Assembly: GCF_002865645.1 (NCBI RefSeq)
Contig: NW_020194589.1
Coordinates: forward strand, 186,001 to 250,000
Reading direction: 5' to 3'
Source: Hyaloscypha bicolor E
Lineage: Eukaryota > Ascomycota > Leotiomycetes > Helotiales > Hyaloscyphaceae
DNA length: 64,000 nucleotides
Made by a program: the position numbers and the translations under genes
Part shown: one piece after another, positions 61,771 through 64,000 of the stretch
Numbering within the stretch: the stretch's first letter is position 1
How the letters are laid out: each line of letters starts with the position of its first letter
Notes under the pieces: generated by a model
Told to the model about the DNA's origin: nothing
The model's input: only the letters and a program-made list of their open reading frames with translations
Database searches by the model: none

Positions 61771-62259
61771 TTACCGAACGGCCAGTCGAGGATCATGGTA
61801 CTTACATTGGCACTCGGCCAGCTCCAGCTCCAGCTCAGCCAAGGCCCCCGCCCAAGTTGAGCAACGGATTCCCCGTGATGGCGATTTCTTTCCATCTGTA
61901 TTAGCTGAAGGAGTGTTTCCTTGCATACGATACGACTGGCTCATAGTAATTATTTCCAATGAGGAGAGATCTTTGAGGTTAAGGTCGAGTTCAATTAGGA
62001 ATACCAAGTCCTTCATATCTGGTGTAGAAAGGGTTAGGAAGGCGCTGAGGTTTCGGTGCAATATTCTGTCGACTCGTCCATCTGATTTGAAGTCCGGACC
62101 CGCAGGCAGGGGGCTGTTCTCTGCAATTATATACCAACTGGCTTCTCCAAGGTTGATGGAGCTGATGTCTCCTGTTGCTGAGGGAGCAATGGTCACGTTG
62201 TGGAAGAACCCATCATTTACGCATTGGCCGAGGCTAGTAGCATCTTGCTGATTGGACAT
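61771..62259 (-). CDS. hypothetical protein
   Basis: A 162-codon open frame starting MSNQQDATSLGQCVNDGFFH. The segment FHNVTIAPSATGDISSINLG, then EASWYIIAENSPLPAGPDF, and LSTPDMKDLVFLIELDLNLK look like folded beta-rich protein. The last 40 codons are less convincing and contain a GTAAGT donor-like site (on the minus strand near 61800, after GAGTGCCAAT), so the true 3' end may lie in a further exon downstream. No family recognised. Confidence 0.4.
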   Translation of the reverse strand: MSNQQDATSLGQCVNDGFFHNVTIAPSATGDISSINLGEASWYIIAENSPLPAGPDFKSDGRVDRILHRNLSAFLTLSTPDMKDLVFLIELDLNLKDLSSLEIITMSQSYRMQGNTPSANTDGKKSPSRGIRCSTWAGALAELELELAECQCKYHDPRLAVR

Positions 62260-64000
62260 TAAATATGTTCCCAGAGAACAATCCAGTGCGTGAACATGAT
62301 CTGTATCTGGGTTTAGTAAAGCAGGCGTGATTTGGGTGTGGCTTCTTACTGAAGGAAAGGAGGGGCAGGAGGGCCAAGGCCGGTCGAAGAGCTATACTTC
62401 GCTTTATGATTGAAGGACTCCGTCTTGGAAACAACATTTTGACCCGCAACAAGTGATTGGAAGGAGGGGAGGAGGCGGAGGGAAGTAGAACAAGAATTTG
62501 AAGAAGCGCAGGAGAACTTAAAGTGCCTTCCATTTAGCCTTGGGGCACGTGCTTGCTAAATGTTAGAAATCGCTGTGCTGTGACCTGACTGTCATGGAAA
62601 GCGTGACATGGAAAGAAAATTTCCCTTAAAATTACTTCAAGACAACTTTACTCGATACCTTGTAAGAATCCAAATTTGTTTAGCATATGTTGGCCCCAGG
62701 ACTAGATTTAAGACCCCCACGTGATAGTGTATGCCGTCATGTCTTCAGTAGATAGTTATTACTGCCAACATGCACTGAATTCGGCCGCGGCTGAATGGAA
62801 GTTGACCTTGAATGAGAAGAAATTGAAGTGCAAAGAGGAAGGAGACTTCTGAAACGCCGGGAGACTTCTGCCTTGAGGTTTCGTTCAGCCTCGAGCCACA
62901 GCCCCAGCCACGCAGCCACAATGCTCGTCTCGACACCACTCACAGTTCAGCACCTCTCGGCCTTGCCATGGAAAAAGTCAAGACGGCCTGTGGAAACATT
63001 CTGGAATGCTTCTGGCGCCAGTCATGGGAAAAGGGTCGACCTGTGACGAGACAGGACTCTGTGTTGCTGCTATTGTGGCTTTTGTGCGAATACCCTGCAC
63101 TCTCTCACCAACAAACAGAAACGTGGGGGCTCTCAAAACCTCCCTGGTTGGCCATCTCGCACAGAACTCTTGCTTCACACCGACTTCTCAGTGCAGGAGT
63201 GGCTTCCCTCCCTCCCAGACTTCCGCACCCGCACTCAAGGTCGCGAATGGGGTTGCAAGAGAACCTCTCTCTGCAGCATCAAAGCAGCGTAGCCATTGGC
63301 CAACATGCAGAAGGGCAAGTCGAGCACTGGGATTGGAGCTCAGGGGCACGGTCAGCCCTACGTGCTTCCAGGCTTCAGCGGGATTTCAGCCCTGTGATAA
63401 TTGCAGCAGCCTCCCCCCCCTTTGCCACTATCGCGGCTCCCATTCGTTTATCGATCCTTCCCGCCCAGATGACGCGCGAGGGTGAGCTGCAAGCCATCAG
63501 GGCTGTGGTCATGCCGGGAGCGCAATATATTTTTTGATGGGGATGGGCGCACGACCGAGTACGCAGTCAAGCCTTAAATGCTGGCCCCGCCCTCCTGGGA
63601 CACACTTCACTCTTGTGAACTCATTGTCTCGACAGTTGCAGCGACGTTTGTTCCACTTGTGCCTCTTCCGCCCATTGCAGCTGGCTGCATGAGATTCGGT
63701 GCCTCTTTGTGTCTTGTGTAACTTTCGATTTAGTGCCCCGAAGGCAATCGCCGAGTCTTGTTGGGGTGGCGCCATCTGCTGCACGGAGTTGATCTCCCCA
63801 GGGGAATACACGCACATGTACGTAAAAGCTTTCATCTCGCAACGATGTCAGGCATCGGCAATGGCACGGCGCTTGTTACGATGTGAGCAGTGAGCATCGA
63901 GAATGAGCATGAGCATGAGCAGCGAGCAGTGAGCAGTGAGCTGGAGGTCGCCGACACGGAAAGCCAGGGTCAGTTACCCGTCCTCCCTTTCAAGGGCCGG
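62260..64000. other. GC-rich terminal stretch, no gene supported
   Basis: Several ORFs overlap on both strands (for example 62968-63537 plus, 63006-63485 plus), with low-complexity translations and contradictory frames. It may be promoter or leader of a gene beyond the window. Confidence 0.4.
63893..63950 (+). repeat. short tandem GAGCAT/GAGCAGT repeat
   Basis: About eight imperfect units of GAGCAT, GAGCAG and GAGCAGT. Confidence 0.7.

Noticed and set aside
62968..63537. 189-codon plus ORF at the right end
   Set aside because: The translation is low-complexity, overlaps a competing frame (63006-63485) of similar quality, and shows no family motif.

Overview
The window looks like nuclear DNA of a filamentous ascomycete (Pezizomycotina). 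Gene-bearing stretches have balanced base composition and short introns (about 46-120 bp, GT...AG, some with CTAAC-type branch sites). They alternate with very AT-rich, TpA-rich blocks full of dead transposons. In-frame stops in the best preserved transposon are all TAA/TAG at positions readable as CAA/CAG. That is the mark of repeat-induced point mutation (RIP), known from Pezizomycotina. I cannot name the species; the sharply two-compartment layout resembles some Leotiomycetes and Dothideomycetes.

Left part (1-19.7 kb): a RIP-degraded edge holding a 975-bp non-autonomous hAT-like element; a complete microsomal cytochrome P450 (minus strand, two introns); a gene relic; a small Ser/Pro-rich hypothetical gene; a second, 325-bp hAT-like MITE; an intron-free M1 zinc aminopeptidase of 918 aa; a four-helix membrane protein (plus strand, two introns); a solo LTR sitting in an AT-rich block; and a Ser/Pro-rich hypothetical protein (minus strand, one intron).

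Middle (19.7-30.2 kb): a 5.16-kb DNA transposon with long terminal inverted repeats, a 5-bp target duplication, a decayed integrase-core (DDE) transposase and a second unidentified ORF. It is followed by a 1480-aa ankyrin-type repeat protein with a C-terminal coiled coil (three exons).

Right-centre (30.2-56.6 kb): a 26-kb AT-rich block that can be resolved into nested transposons. A Ty1/copia element (minus strand, 31447-53056) is split by a Ty3/gypsy element (minus strand, 34815-49663). The gypsy element is itself split by a second copia element of the same family (plus strand, 38724-45178) and carries a TRIM-like mini-LTR element (36733-37353). A heavily RIPped Pogo/Fot1 deletion copy (51256-52126) also lies in the outer copia element. 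Its better preserved 2.5-kb relative (53256-55789) lies just beyond the nest.

Right end (56.6-64 kb): a small beta-trefoil (ricin-B-like fold) lectin gene with three introns, another AT block, a 5'-truncated gene, a coding-like fragment, one minus-strand hypothetical ORF and mostly empty GC-balanced sequence. The host genes (P450, aminopeptidase, lectin, ankyrin protein and unknowns) form no obvious shared pathway. No rRNA, tRNA or CRISPR was seen.
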